Below are positions 34,369 through 47,035 of a stretch of 64,000 nt of DNA, piece by piece (position 1 is the first letter of the stretch; the number at the start of each line of letters is the position of its first letter). A model generated the notes under the pieces. The model made no database searches and had not been told where the DNA came from. It saw nothing but the letters and a program-made list of their open reading frames with translations. The stretch comes from Phoebastria nigripes (lineage: Eukaryota; Chordata; Aves; Procellariiformes; Diomedeidae), in contig JAYKAV010002442.1 of assembly GCA_035582835.1 (NCBI GenBank), positions 1,308,973-1,372,972 on the forward strand. The letters are read 5' to 3'. The translations under genes and the position numbers were made by a program.

Positions 34369-37300
34369 GCTGCCCTCCACCGCTGGTGTCTCTGCCTGGG
34401 GACAGTGCTGGAGAGCAGGGCTGACGGGTGAGGGGGACAGCCGTGCAAAATTTTGGCTCTGTGCACGAAAGAGGTCCCAAGCTGAGAGGCAGCCCCCCTA
34501 GAAGTTTGTCTGGGGCTGCAAGGCAACAGCTATTCCCCCGCCAGCAGGGACCCAGGGCTGGGGTTTTGCACCACTGTGGTGTTGCCTCTGGATGCCTCAG
34601 AGAGAAATGCTACCGAGTGCCATGGAGCCTCGAAAAATCCCTGCCCATGCCAAGTCCCGGCAATGGAGGCGCCCCAGAGTGCCGTGCCCTGCCTCGGGTA
34701 CTGATGGCTCCCTCCCAGGTGGGCGATGGCCCCTCTGCCTGCCCTTTGCCCTCTCCCTTCCCCAGGGACGTGTCTGTCACGCCACCCTGGCACCCACTGC
34801 GTGCTGGCAGCCCGTGGGGAGGCCCTCAACCGACCTGCGGCCACGGGAGTGGCGGCCGGGGGAAAGCCGGGGGAAGGCCAGCGGCAGGCGGGGAGCCGCG
34901 CGAGGGTCTCTGCCGGGTTGACCTGACCTGTGATGCCGGATGGCGGCCTAGCTTTATGGTGCCTGCCGCTGGCGAGCGGGGCCTCCCCCTCCGTCACTCC
35001 TCCCACGGGGCTGGGCAGAGGAAGCCAGCGCCCGGCTGGCTCCCGGCTGGTGGGGTAAGGAAGCCATCCCGTGCTCCTCACCAGGAACCCCCACGTGAGG
35101 ACACGGTGGGGATACAGGGTTGCAGGAGAGACAGAGACGCAGCCAGTCCCTGTGGCATGCATGTCACGTAAACAAACACCGCCCTGAACTTTTACCTCTG
35201 GGATTATCAGGATCAGCCCGCCCCTGTTTATGCTGGTCCCCAGGAGCAGACGCGGCTCTGGCTGCTCCGGTGGCATCCAGCACCTCATCGCCCATGTCCC
35301 CTGTGCCCCTGGCCTGGGCATGTCGGCACAGTGTCCCTGTAGCTGCAGCTTGCTCCTGGCCCATTGGGGCCCCGGGGCCAGTGGGACCCCGGTGCGAGGA
35401 GCACTGCGTTGATGTGGTGTCGCTGGTGCCAGGGCAGTGGGGCTGGTTAGGAAAAGGCTCTCCCCGGCAGCGCGAGGCACAGACCGGCTGGCTCGGGAGC
35501 ACGCTGCTGGCTGCCGGCACGCTCGCAGCCAGACAGCCCCTGGGGGCTGCAGGGGAAATTTGCTCTCCTGTATCCAGGGAGCTGAGCAAGGCACCTGGCT
35601 ACGGAGGGGCCAAGCTCTGCAGCTGAAATGGTTTTAACTTTCTAAAACTCATAGTATGTTTGCAGTAAATGTAATAAAGCTCCTTCTGTCCCTTGCTGTT
35701 GGCAAGGGCTGATCTCTGCCTGGGGCAGAGGCGCTGCGCTGCCAACCCACGCTCTGTGACTTCCTGTCAAAAAGCATTGAAAGCATCTCTTACCAGGCTG
35801 GAGGATCAGCACGGGGACAGCAAGGAGGCAGCACTGGCAGCGCTACTCTCCCTGCTCCGCTCTCAGCTGGCTTCTGGCTCTTTGGCAAGCTCTGCAGGGA
35901 CTGCCCAAGGGCGACAGGTACAGGGGAGTTCTCCCAGCTCTCAACCCCACCGCTGTGCTATGAAAGCTCTGTGCAGGTTGCCTTCGAATTTGACCTTCTC
36001 CCTTGGCGGCTACAAGAGGTTGCACAGCCCTGGACTTTGTCCCTACTGTGCTTGGGCTCATGGCCTGGTCAAACTGTGCCATCAGGCACAGGGGACCACA
36101 GGAGTGCACCAGGGTCAAGCCATGGCATTTCGGTCAAGACCAGCTTGTTGATGTCAGCGGGAAAGCCATGGTCCCCTATGCCTGGCAAGCACCCAGGATG
36201 GACAGTGTGGTGGGTAGTGCATGCAGACATGTCTGCTCCGGGCTTCCGCAGCGGGCAGAGGTGCCATGGGACAAGCCGAGCAGAAAGCACCAGTCTCCTC
36301 CTTCCTATCAGCGGGCTGGCACCCGTGCTCGGAGGAGCGGTGGCAAGTGACAAGCACAAGAGGAGACCAAAGATCTCACTGGCGGAGGTGGGGAGAAGCA
36401 GAGCAGAGGTGAGAGGGCAGCAGGGCAGCCCATGACTCAGCAGGGCTGTGCACTGGTGATGGCAGGTGCCACCAAGCAGCTCATGGAGGGTCCTGCAAGT
36501 GAGCCGGGAGCAACTTTTGGCACGCACATGCATGTGGGAACAAGCCACAGATGCACAGATTGCTGCCGTACTCCTCCGTGGCCTAGAGAGGAAGACCCCA
36601 ACGGCTATAAGAACTGCTTGGACGAAAAGCACCCCATGTTTGGGAAAAAGTAGAGCTAAGATGTTTTGGCACAGCTCAACAAGCCCTGATCACCTCAAAC
36701 CCTGACCACACTGGAGCATGCCGCCTGCCCGTGATCCCGCAGCCACCACAGAGCTCGTCTCTGCCTTGGGGCGGGAGGGCTGGCCAGTGTGGCTGGATGC
36801 TACCATGAACGTGCTGGACCAGCCCAGGTGGTTGCCAGGCATGCAGTGCAACCCAGGGGATAATTTTTTTTGGTCACTGTACAAGTCCCAGACTGGAGTG
36901 CAAACCCACAGCAGGTAGCTTCACCGGCTCATGGTGCCGGGTAAGTCATGGCTCAGCTTTGGGGGAACCTTGTCATGTCACGTGCTTTCATTTCAGCCCC
37001 TGTATAACTGATGGTGGGTGACAGACAGAGACAGGGTGCTTGTACAAGCGGCCCTCAGGCTGCTCCTGCATACTTCACCCAGAGGAACAGCACACTTAAA
37101 CACTACCTGGTTTTAATATGACTTTATCCGTGCTTTCCGGGGCCTGAGTGCACTAATAGACCTTAATGGCCATGACGAGCCTCACCTGGGCCCAATCAGC
37201 CCCACCCACATGCCAGGAGCACTGTTTAAGCTCGGTCCAGAGCCCTCACTCCTTGCCTGGCTGTGGTCCCTGTTGATGTGGATCTTGTGCTTTTTCTGGC

Positions 37301-38421
37301 TCAAACTCAGCCCTGGTTCATTACAGAGGCTCCTCATGGTCCCCTCCTGCTCAAGGACAAGCAGTCCTCTATGAAAAACAGGCTGCCAGGACCAATGGTA
37401 CCAGGGTAGGAGAGCCAGTCTACCTGGAGCACAGGGAGCCGTGGCAGTGGTTGGCAGAGCCAGGGCCCCTTACTGTGGGAGGTGCAGGTAAGGCTCAGCT
37501 CCCAGGGCTGCCCAGCAGCCTGGGCAAGGGTGTATTGTTAGCCAGGGCTATGAGGAAGGGGCTAACTCTGCCATATGCTGTTAGCAGCACTGGTAACATG
37601 CTGACAAACAGGAATGCTGTGAATGCTCTGTACCCCCTGGGAGACTGAAAATCCTGTGGAGGCAGGAAGGAGCTGTAGAGCTCTGCACAAGGGCTACAGG
37701 AGCAGGCTGCTGCTGGGAGCTGCTTCCCCAGTTACCTGCTCTCTTAGAGATGGCGTGGATGGACAAAACCCTCAGCTGCACCATCCTTTCCCTATGGCAC
37801 TGGGAGCCAGGTGCTTGTGTCCTTGTTGGTTGAGATCTGGCCTCAGTGCAGTGCTTAAATCAAGAGCAATAGGGAAGAGACACATGGCTTAGGAAGGCAG
37901 AGCTGTTTATAAACCTGAGGACAGACCCCAGCGAGTCCGCTCCAGGCAGACATTATGGAACAGGCTGTGCAGGGCATGCTCACAACAGCAACATGATCAG
38001 TGTATTTACAGCATAAAGATACACAGGCAATTGCAGAGAAATCTCTGCAAAGCCACAGCTACCACATACACCATGGGCTAACACAACAGGTGCCCAGCAA
38101 GGGCATGCTGATTCACAGGATCAGCAGTGAGCTGCCAGATGAATGTGCTGAGCCCTCCCTGGGCTCTGCAGGGACTGGTTTTTCATGGGAGAACAGTCAG
38201 TGCAGCTGCTTGGCCTGCACAAACCCTGCCTGACAGCCCATCAGGAGGGCAGGACACCACCAAANGTCTAAGTGCAGGCCCAGGAGTCTGCAGCACCGCT
38301 AGTGTTGAANTCTTAGCTGGATAGATGGGGTCCAGGATGTGCGTTCAAGTCACAGTATCCCCTCCCTGTGCATGCTTAGAAAACTGGGTGCGTGCCTCCT
38401 CCTTTGGGAGGGACCCAGCCA
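34369..38421. other. Intergenic region without recognised gene
   Basis: About 4 kb between FMO copy B and the lipid phosphatase. The proximal part must hold the FMO copy B promoter. AATAAA occurs on the plus strand at 35672-35677 after an A/T-rich stretch, which could mark the 3' end of an unrecognised plus-strand transcript. Several long open frames exist (for example 34530-35594 on the minus strand) but they are GC-driven and match no family I know. The 3' UTR of the phosphatase probably occupies the right end. Confidence 0.4.
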
Positions 38422-40544
38422 TCAATGGCTCCAGAGCGCAAAGAGGGCAGGCGCGCTGAGCGGGGACAGCCAGCAGTACTCCACCACGCTGTACAGCGCG
38501 TAGCCCAGCAGCAAACCGAAGAGCACATCCGTCACGTTGTGCCTGCCCAGCATGACCCTTGAAATGCCGACGATGAGAGCCCAGAGCACCACGAGGACCC
38601 GCAGTGGGACGGCGAGCACCAGGTGGTGCAGAACGAAGCGGCAGACCAGGGCGGCTCTGGTGGCATGGCCTGATGGAAAGGAGTACTTATCCACCGAGAT
38701 GGTGACGAACATGTCCATCTTGTTGTGGGTGGGCCGCCGCCGCTTGACGAGCCCTTTCACCACTGCCACCAGCACGAGATCCAGCAGCAATGCTAGGAGA
38801 CAGTAACAGTGAGTGAGCAAGAAAGGAAGGGGTTTTTCCCCCCCCCGTGGAAAACAAGGCAAGAATCAAACCAAAGCCATTAGTTAAGAAAACAAGCACT
38901 TGGCTACCAAAACCTGCTAAGAGAAGGCAGTATTTCCCATGGCTATGATGCCGGGGTAGGGATAGCATGGCACTCATCCAGTGCTTGGCCTTCTCCAGCA
39001 TGAGCACATCTTCAGTCTCCACTCTTGCTGCACGCAGCCCTTGCGCAATGGGCTGCGTGCCACAGCAGCAAGAGGACTTGGCCACCAAATCTTTCAGTCA
39101 CTTCAGTTCATTCCCTTTGGTTAATCATTTAAAAACAAATATTTTTTTCTACATGTAAACCTAGTTCAATTGCTTTTTTTTTTTAATATGGTTTGGAAGA
39201 TTCAACTTGGAAATTAAGGAAAACTTCCCCATGTGGGTGCTGCAACCCTGGGGCAGGGCCCCAGAGAGGTGGGTGGCTCTGGCCTGGAGCGTTGAGGGCC
39301 AGACAAGGCCCTGGTGCTGTGGGACGCCTCCTCAGAGCAGAGGTTACGTCAGAGGCCTCCAGGTCCCTTCCCACAGCTCTGCTGTGAGACTGTAATTTAA
39401 CATGTGCTGCTAGATGAAAAAGATGCACAAAACCATATGTTTCCCACCAAGCAAATTTCAATTCAAATGATAAGTGTGAGATACCAATTATTTGCAACTT
39501 AATAAAAGAGTAAGAACTAGGAACCTGAAAAGATCTGTGGCTCTGGAGCTACTGCAGTTTCTAAATGAGCAAAAATGAAGAATCTAACTATACCTAATAG
39601 GACAGGATGCTAGCGGGGGGAATATTACACCACACAAAATTAAAATGCATGCTTTAAACCAAGTTTCCTTACTGGCTGATACAGATCAATCTGTGCAGGT
39701 ACTGCCTGCAGGGAGCTCAAGGATGTGGACTTCTGTGTGCCAGAGTAGCTTTTCAGGGAATGGGCTGGTGTCTCAACACTAGGCAAGCTGCACCTGGAAT
39801 GTGCTGTTCTGATAAGCTGAGGAACTAAAAGAGAGTTCAGCTCCCTGAAAGTTTTGTGCAACTGCAAGACCAGTTTAGCTGTCAGGAGTTTCAGTGTGTG
39901 GTTGGAGCTGTGACAGATGAGCCATACCCACACCACCACGTCCTCCAGCTGCAGGGTTACTCACTCTGGTACTAGGCACCCCAGACGAGCCTGTACCAGT
40001 TACTCAGAATCAGCGGGCTCCCTCAGGGCTGTAGGAGGCTGAGGTTTACTCAGCTCTGCCCCATCCTTCAGATCCCATCCTCCCCCCTCGGCTCCAGCCA
40101 GCCCCCGCCTGCAGAGCCCTTTGGTGAGCCCCCAGCCTCACCGAAAAGCAGGTTGAGCAGCACCTCCCTGGCCGCTGAGCTGTCGCTCTGGCAGAGCCCG
40201 TAGAAGGTGCCCAGCAGCCAGGGGATGCCGTGCCCCGAAACCTCGATGACCTTCATGAGGGGGCGTGCGCTGCCCCAGGCCGAGCCCTCCCCAGCGCAGA
40301 CGCCCAGGCGCTTGGAGGCCCAGAGGTCGATGGCGAGCAGGGAGCTGAGGGCGATGCCCAGGAAGGAGGGGTTCAGCCTCATGCAGTCCTCCTCGGGCAG
40401 CGGGGCCGCCGCGGAGCTGCCCGACTCCTTGCGGCGTGACGGGCTGTCCGGGGCGCCGGGGCTGCGCTGGCTCACGAGGGACAGGAACTCCAGGCGGCTG
40501 CTGCTGCCGGCGCGTCGCTCGCGGCTGCTCCGGGGGCTCGGCAT
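38422..40544 (-). CDS. PLPP6: PLPP6-type polyisoprenoid/presqualene diphosphate phosphatase
   Basis: PAP2-family membrane phosphatase; mammalian PLPP6 dephosphorylates presqualene and other isoprenoid diphosphates in the ER/nuclear envelope. Two exons, 40544-40142 and 38792-38422, join G|CA to give Ala135; 257 aa in total. The catalytic motifs are complete: KX6RP (KGLVKRRRP, 147-155), PSGH (174-177) and SRX5HX3D ([12 protein letters not shown], 212-223). PLPP7, the paralogue, lacks a normal active site, so this is PLPP6-type. The N terminus ([25 protein letters not shown]) is shared by both. Several hydrophobic membrane spans are visible. It is head-to-head with FAM78. The 1.35-kb intron is odd because the mammalian PLPP6 I know is a single-exon gene, so this could be a third paralogue. 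Confidence 0.88.
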
Positions 40545-41299
40545 GGCGAGAGGAGGCGGCCTGGGAGAGGCGGGGGCCGGTCACCGGCTGCCAGGCCTGC
40601 TCTGGCACCGGGACCCGGGCGAGCCGCCCAGGACCGCGCACATCACCCGCTGCCCGGGCCTGCTTCTCCCCGCCTCACCGCAACCTNCTACGGGCCCCGC
40701 CGCCCGCAAGCCCCGGCCCCGGGCCCGACCCCCCACCCTGCCCGGTACCCCCGCCTCCCGCTACCGCACCGCCGGGGCCCAGTTCCCCGCTCCCGGTGTG
40801 TCCCCGGTGCTCGGGACCCTCCCAAGGGCACCCCCGGGTGTGGGGCGCCCGCGCTCCCCCCGCACCCCGGCTCCCCCGGTACCAGACGGCCGCGGCGCGG
40901 CCCCGCTTCCTCTTCCACCGCCCGCCGTGACGCAGCCGGTTGCCATGGAGCCGGGACGCCCCGGGGCGGGGCTGCGGCGCCCCCTGGCGGCGGGGAGGTC
41001 CCCCCCACCCTCCCTCCCGCCNNNNNNNNNNNNNNNNNNNNNNNNNNNNNNNNNNNNNNNNNNNNNNNNNNNNNNNNNNNNNNNNNNNNNNNNNNNNNNN
41101 NNNNNNNNNNNNNNNNNNNNNNNNNNNNNNNNNNNNNNNNNNNNNNNNNNNNNNNNNNNNNNNNNNNNNNNNNNNNNNNNNNNNNNNNNNNNNNNNNNNN
41201 NNNNNNNNNNNNNNNNNNNNNNNNNNNNNNNNNNNNNNNNNNNNNNNNNNNNNNNNNNNNNCGGCGGCGGCGGCGGGTGACGACGGCGCGGCGGCGGCG
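40545..41299. promoter_or_regulatory. Shared GC-rich promoter of PLPP6-type gene and FAM78
   Basis: 755 bases between two divergent start codons, extremely GC-rich with frequent CpG, containing a 240-base N gap (41022-41261). GTTGCCATGG at 40939-40948 matches one half of an RFX X-box. TGACGCAG just before it is CRE/AP-1-like. A bidirectional CpG-island promoter is inferred from the geometry. Confidence 0.55.
41022..41261. other. Assembly gap (240 N)
   Basis: Run of N within the GC-rich divergent promoter, ending 38 bases before the FAM78 start codon in a CGG-repeat-like sequence. It hides part of the FAM78 5' UTR. Confidence 0.99.
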
Positions 41300-43673
41300 A
41301 TGGGGTGCCTGCAGAGCGTGGCCTGCAAGGCGCGGGTGCGTCGGGAGCAGATCGTGGTGTCGGACGTGTCGGCCACCATCGAGCCGGCGGCCACCGCCAT
41401 CGAGGAGAGCTCGCCGGTGGTGCTGCGGTACCGCACGCCCTACTTCCGCGCCTCGGCCCGCGTCCTCATGCCGCCCATCGCCCGGCGGCACACCTGGGTG
41501 GTGGGCTGGATCCAGGCCTGCAACCACATGGAGTTCTACAACACCTACAGCGACCTCGGCGTGTGAGCACCGGCACCGCCACCCACACCGGCACCGCCGC
41601 ACCCGCACCGGGGTGGGGGGACGCGACCTGGCAGCGGGCACGGCGCCCCGGCGGCGCTGGGGCAGGAGTGGGGATGGGGAGGCCCTGCGGCAGGCGGCGG
41701 GCTGGGCACGGCACGGGCGGCCTGGCACCGGGCGCGGGCGGCCGCCCGGCTCGCCGCCTGCCGGGCGTCGCACCCCCGGCACCGGGTGTTGCACCCCCAC
41801 CCCATGTCTGCACCCACGGGCATCACCTTCACGCCAGCGCCTGCTCCCGGCACCGTCCCTGCCGCCGTCGGACCCGACCCCCTGCCCGGGCAGCGCCCGC
41901 GCTCCTCTCCTCCTGCAGCCGGCTCCTGCACCAGCCGGGTGGCCTGAACCTCGCTCGTTCGAGGCCTTTGCGGCCGCCGTCCCCCATCAGTAGCGTTTCT
42001 TCTGGGGCCGGGTCGTGAGCGTGGGCAGTGCTGGGGGAGTTGCCCCCTCGGCTTGCGTTAAAAGGGGGAAGCTGTGCTCGGCAGAAATGGCTGCTGGAAA
42101 CCAACTTTTCCCAAGGCTGAGTGTGCGGGTGACTCGGGGGNGACGCCGAGGGGCAAAGCTGTCAGCTCTGTCGCTGTGTCTTCTGCCATTTGAAAGGGGT
42201 GATGCGAGAGGGGGCTGGAGATGGCCAGAGGGGTCTGCTCTGCAGCCCGCCGGCGGGCTCCCGCTGCCAGTGCCCAGGGGTGCTGACACGGGGCGGCAGT
42301 CAGGGCGGTGTGNGCAGGCACCGGGGCAGCAGCGGGTCCTTGTGCTGCCTGCCCGCGTCCTTGCGTCATGGCAGATTCATTTGCACGTGGCACTGGAGCG
42401 CTTGGGGACGTTGGAGTGAGCGGAGGTCGTCTCTTGTCGGGGGATGGCCACCACGTGTCCCCTGCCACTTGCAGGCAGCTCCAGAGCTCAGATGCGTTTG
42501 AAACCAGAGCTTGGACTCCGCGGGAGGTTTCACCAAAGCTCCCCGCTTGTAATTGCCACGCGGCGATCGTCTCCCTTGCCGTAGCCGCGCAGTGTTGCTA
42601 ACGTGGTCGGCAGCCAAGATTTGGGCTGGAATTTCCCCCCCAGCCATATTGCAGGGATTTCATCGCACCAGTGGCAGGCGTAATTGTGGTGTTTAATTAT
42701 TGTATGTGTCTCTGTGCAGGCGTGTGTATTTAGAGGCATAAAAATTGCAGAGTTTTATCACAGGAGGGGGCTGCTGACGGGCTTGGCCGGTGCTGTGGTC
42801 GCGGTGCTGCAGCTGGCGGATGGGGAAGGCTGTTCTCCTCCGGCGCAGGAGCCGATTAAGGAGAGGGTGGCCCCAGAGAGACTCAGCAATGAGTTTTGGC
42901 CCAGTTGGTTTGATTGCAGGTTAATTAAAATAGTGTTTTGCTGGCAGAACAAAGGCTTCAACTAGCCGTGACTGGCTTGGCGAAGGAACCGAAGCTGAAT
43001 TTGTTCTTGAAGGAGGTCCTTGAGAGCTTGCTGCAGGCGGGGAGAGGGTCCCCAAGCTGCTTGCCTCCCTGTCCCTCCTTCCCCATACCTCGCTGGGCGC
43101 TGTTGCTGCCGTTTCCCCGCTAACCTGGCCTTTCTCTTCCCATTTGCTAGGTCAAGCTGGGAGCTGCCCGACCTGCGAGAAGGAAGAGTAAAAGCTATCA
43201 GCGATTCGGATGGCGTGAGCTACCCCTGGTACGGAAACACCACAGAAACTGTGACCCTGGTCGGGCCCACTAACAAGATCTCCAGGTTCTCGGTGAGCAT
43301 GAATGACAATTTCTACCCCAGCGTGACATGGGCTGTCCCTGTGAGCAACAGTAACGTGCCGCTGCTGACCAGGATTAAAAGGGACCAGAGCTTTACCACG
43401 TGGCTGGTGGCCATGAACACCACCACCAAGGAAAAGATCATCTTGCAGACTATAAAGTGGAGGATGCGAGTGGACATTGAGGTTGATCCCATGCAGCTGC
43501 TGGGGCAGCGGGCACGGCTGGTGGGAAGGACTCAGCAGGAGCAGCCCCGGATCCTCAGCAGGATGGAGCCCATCCCACCAAACGCACTAGTGAAACCCAA
43601 CGCCAACGATGCCCAAGTCCTCATGTGGAGACCCAAGCGGGGCCAGCCTATAGTCGTGATACCTCCNAAGTAG
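41300..43673 (+). CDS. FAM78B: FAM78 family protein, FAM78B-like
   Basis: Highly conserved vertebrate protein of unknown function. Two exons, 41300-41562 and 43151-43673, join GT|G as Val-Ser-Ser-Trp; 261 aa. The start MGCLQSVACKARVRRE resembles FAM78B and offers Gly2/Cys3 for possible myristoylation and palmitoylation. The rest is almost invariant in the family: LRYRTPYFRASARVLMPPI, TWVVGWIQACN, MEFYNTYSDLG, SSWELPDLREGRVKAIS, SYPWYGNTTETVTLVGP, LTRIKRDQSFTTWLVAMNT and the end MWRPKRGQPIVVIP. The FAM78A/FAM78B assignment rests on the N terminus and on nearby TADA1, which in human lies in the FAM78B region. One N at 43667 falls in the next-to-last codon and does not change Pro. No signal peptide or membrane segment seen. 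Confidence 0.9.
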
Positions 43674-46640
43674 AGCAGTGCCGGGGCGCGTGTGTGAGGA
43701 CCTGGGTGCTGCCAGCCTACTGCAAACGAACGGGGTTTCTGAGCCAAAGCAGACCTCTTTGGTTCTCCTGCCTTTGTAGCTGTGGTTGGAAATGTGGCTC
43801 CTCCTTAGTNGGAAAGAGAGCCTGGCCAGTGCGGGGGTGCGGAAGAGGGATCGCTGAGCTGGAGGATTTCCCAGGAAGCAGAATCGAGTACTTCTAGGGG
43901 CTTGCGGCTGGCAAAGAGGCTGTCTGACCTAAATGACTCATCTTTCCTTGCAGGGCAATGCAAGGAGCATGAGCGTGATTGAACCATGCCTGTGGCAAAT
44001 GCTGCTTTCCACCCAACTGGAGGTAGAAGCGGAGACCGTGCCTGCCGGACGCGGAGGGCTCCTGCGGTGACCCTTCCCGCCGGGGCGCGGGTGTCCCCGC
44101 GATGTCTATACCTATGCATTTTGGATCGATAATCGACCCCTTGTCCTGCCCGCTGGGACTGGGCGGGAGGGCCCGGGAGCGGAGCGGGAGCCCGGTGCTG
44201 GCCATCACTGCTGCCCGGGAGGGGTTTTCCACAGCCGAGGGGAAGTGGGATGTTTTGCATGCGTCTGGGTGTGTTTGGAGTAGTTGTGAGTGTAGGAGAT
44301 GCCGTAGCTCTTTTCCGTCTTGGAGTGAGATCTAAGGGCAGGTTAGATGTCCTTTCATTTTAAGGTGCACTAAATCTTTGCAGTTCCTCAACCTTCCCCC
44401 TGCCAAATCCCACTGGCTCTTCTCTTATGGAAGCAAAACTGATTCTCAGCCAAGCGAGAAACTGGGAGCCTGTTCACCCAGCCCAGGGAAAGCGCTCGCT
44501 GACAGTGGGGTACCCAAACCAGCTTGGAGGTACCCCAGGACTCGCACGCTTCCACTGCAGACCCAAGTCCCTTGCAAGAAGTTGGGTGCTTGCTCATTTT
44601 CCACGCAAATGCCGGCTTACGTGGAGATCCTCCTCCTCCTCCTCAGCCACCCAGGGAGCAGGGTAGATACCAGCGGGGATGCCGGCGCTGGCGGGGCAGG
44701 GACGACACGCCTTGCGGTAACTCCCCAGGCTCTGTAGGGATGAGGGTCTACTCTCCGTGGGTCAGAGGCAGGGATGTGAGCAGAGGCTGCGCGGGGCAGG
44801 CCTGGGTTTGCCTGGGAAGGAGGAAGCAAGAGCAGTGCATGGGCGCTGCCTCCTGCTGCTGCAGGTGTTGGGGAGTAACGGGGTTTTATTTGCCTTTCTC
44901 CTCGCCCCTCGCTGCCTGGATGGCTGGCATCGTCTGGTCTGCAGGGTGGTGCTGGTGCCATTGCAACCTGCAATTCCCGACATTTCGCCCTCTGGATGCA
45001 GCAGAGGTGAAAGCTGTGGCTGCGCTGCCAGTGCCCCAGGTGCCCCGTCGCCCCCCGGGCTTTTACTGCCTTCTCCACTCCATTTGCCGCCCTGATGCGA
45101 GCCCTGGAGCTCCTCCAGCTCACCCCCCTGCCTTTGCACCATGGGAGGTTTGCGCTGCCCTGGGGATGTGGGTGTTTCCCGCTGGGAGGGTCTTCTGTCC
45201 CACTGCCAGGAGAGCCCAGGAAGGGTCACCGTGTTTGGCACTTCCGTGCAAAGCCTTTCCTGCGGTATTAGCAGCGCTGCCCTCAGCCTGGCTGTCGGGA
45301 CGCCCAGCCCGGTGCTGCTTTGCTCCCCTCAGTGTGGCGGCACATCCCCGTGGCATCGCCTCTTGGCGCGGCTGAGCTCCTGCAAAGCTTCTGCCACAGC
45401 TTGTGCTTTTCCAGGGCGGGATGTGCACCCTGGTCCCCACCGGCAAAGGGGCTCCACAGGCATCTTAGACCAAAAATCCCTGTGAAATCCCCATGCTACT
45501 TATTATTCTCAGTAGCATTTGCTGCTGAGTCGATTATTTATTTATTTTTTCCTTTGGGAGCGTTGCATTTTGATGCCTCAACGCACACTTCCCCGTGCTG
45601 GGGCCGGCAGTCCTGCTTCTCCCGCTCGGCCTCACGGGCGGGATGGGAACCTGCTGCTTTCGGTGCCTATGTCTGGGTTTTGCCGGGGGCTACAGCCTTG
45701 CGGTGGGAGAGGTTTGGAGGGAGAGGGGGCTCTGAGCTTTGGTTTGCTGTCTTTTCTGGAGCAAAGCTTCTACTGGGAGCTTGCCGGCGTGGGAAGATGT
45801 CCCGCTCTTGTGAGACTCTGCCTGTGGTTTTGTCCTGGTACGGGATTGACGGCAGCTTTTGCCATGATGTTTTGTTTTTCAAAGAGTGTGTGGAAGGGGG
45901 TTAGAAACTTTAAATACAGTTTTCCTTAAGATTTGGGGGAGGAGGAGGAGGAGGAGGGGTAAGTACCTTTTGGTTTGAAATAAGGCAGATGTATGTTTTT
46001 GACCCAGTGGGACAGAAACGTCTCTGGCAGCACTGGAGCTAAAAAAACAGAGGAAGAGGTTCCCCGACAAACGGGTAGCCCCGAGGTGGGCTCCTGGCTG
46101 GAGAGGATGCTGCGTCCAGAGAGGCTGCGTGAGCCAGCTCCCCAAAACCCGTGGGGAAGGGCCGGGGCTGTGCTCGGGGGCAGCCGTCAGCCTGGGGAGC
46201 TGCTGCGGCGCTGCCGTGGTGCCAGCCAGCTGTGGGGGGGAGCTGGTGCAGGGATGCTGTTGAATTCGTTGGTCTCTTTTGGGATGTGCTGGCCGGGTGG
46301 AGCCTCGGCACATCGTCTGCTGCGTCAGCATGACACCAAGACAGCAGCGGCCACTGTTTCTGTCCGTGTGTGTCTGCAGCATCCCCAGGGAGGTGCTCGG
46401 TGCCGCCTGGTGCTGGTGTCGGGCTCGGTGCCTGACCGCAGCCGTGTGCCTGTGCTCCCAGGGCTGCCCCAGCCTGCAGGCAGGCTCTGGCTGAGCCCCG
46501 GGGCCATGCCTGTGTTCCCCTCTCCGGGCTCCTGTGCCCACTCCTTCTCTGATGGCTGGATTTGATGCACTTAACTTGGTTTGATGCATGGGTTGTCTTT
46601 GTGGGCATTTCCCCGTTTTAAAAAAAAAAAGTTTGTAAAA

Positions 46641-46670
46641 ATTGTTTGCAAAAAAAAAATTGCAAACAAT
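46641..46670. repeat. Perfect 11-bp inverted repeat with A8 loop
   Basis: ATTGTTTGCAA, eight A, then TTGCAAACAAT. It would form a stable stem-loop in a FAM78 transcript. Function unknown. Confidence 0.85.
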
Positions 46671-47035
46671 GTTCGCAAAAGGTGTGTGTTCACGCTCGGA
46701 TGGAGGTGCTGGGTGAGCATCTCCCTGAGCTCGGTAGCACTGACCGGTGGAGCCCGGGTACGGGACTCACGATATTCAAGAAAGGGGAGGGAGGGCGGCA
46801 GCGGGTGAGAGCTCCCACATGCGAGTCTGGGTTCAGCTCACATCCCCATGGCCCGCAGCCGTACTGATGGGTGCCCCGAGTGGGAGCCCTTCCCCGCGCC
46901 CCTCTTTTGTACCAGCACCCCATTATCTCAGGGAGGGGCAGGTCACGGAAATGCCCACCCGCACGCTCCCCTCTTGCCCTGAGCCTCGGGGTGCCCCTTC
47001 CCCTCCATCCCCATCCTTGGGTCACTTATTTATTT

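Noticed and set aside
34369..34380. FMO copy B starting four codons earlier
   Set aside because: The upstream codon is GTG, not ATG. The ATG at 34368 gives the normal FMO N terminus just before the FAD motif.
34530..35594. 354-codon open frame on the minus strand upstream of FMO copy B
   Set aside because: GC-rich sequence yields long stop-free frames in all directions here. The translation is low-complexity Pro/Ser/Arg/Gly-rich, has no recognisable domain and overlaps equally long frames on the other strand.
36430..36655. Small plus-strand frame (about 73 codons) near 36.5 kb
   Set aside because: No start context, splice logic or family resemblance; probably chance.
40207..41280. Long plus-strand frame across the PLPP exon and the N gap
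   Set aside because: It is antisense to the PLPP exon and is extended artificially by 240 N.
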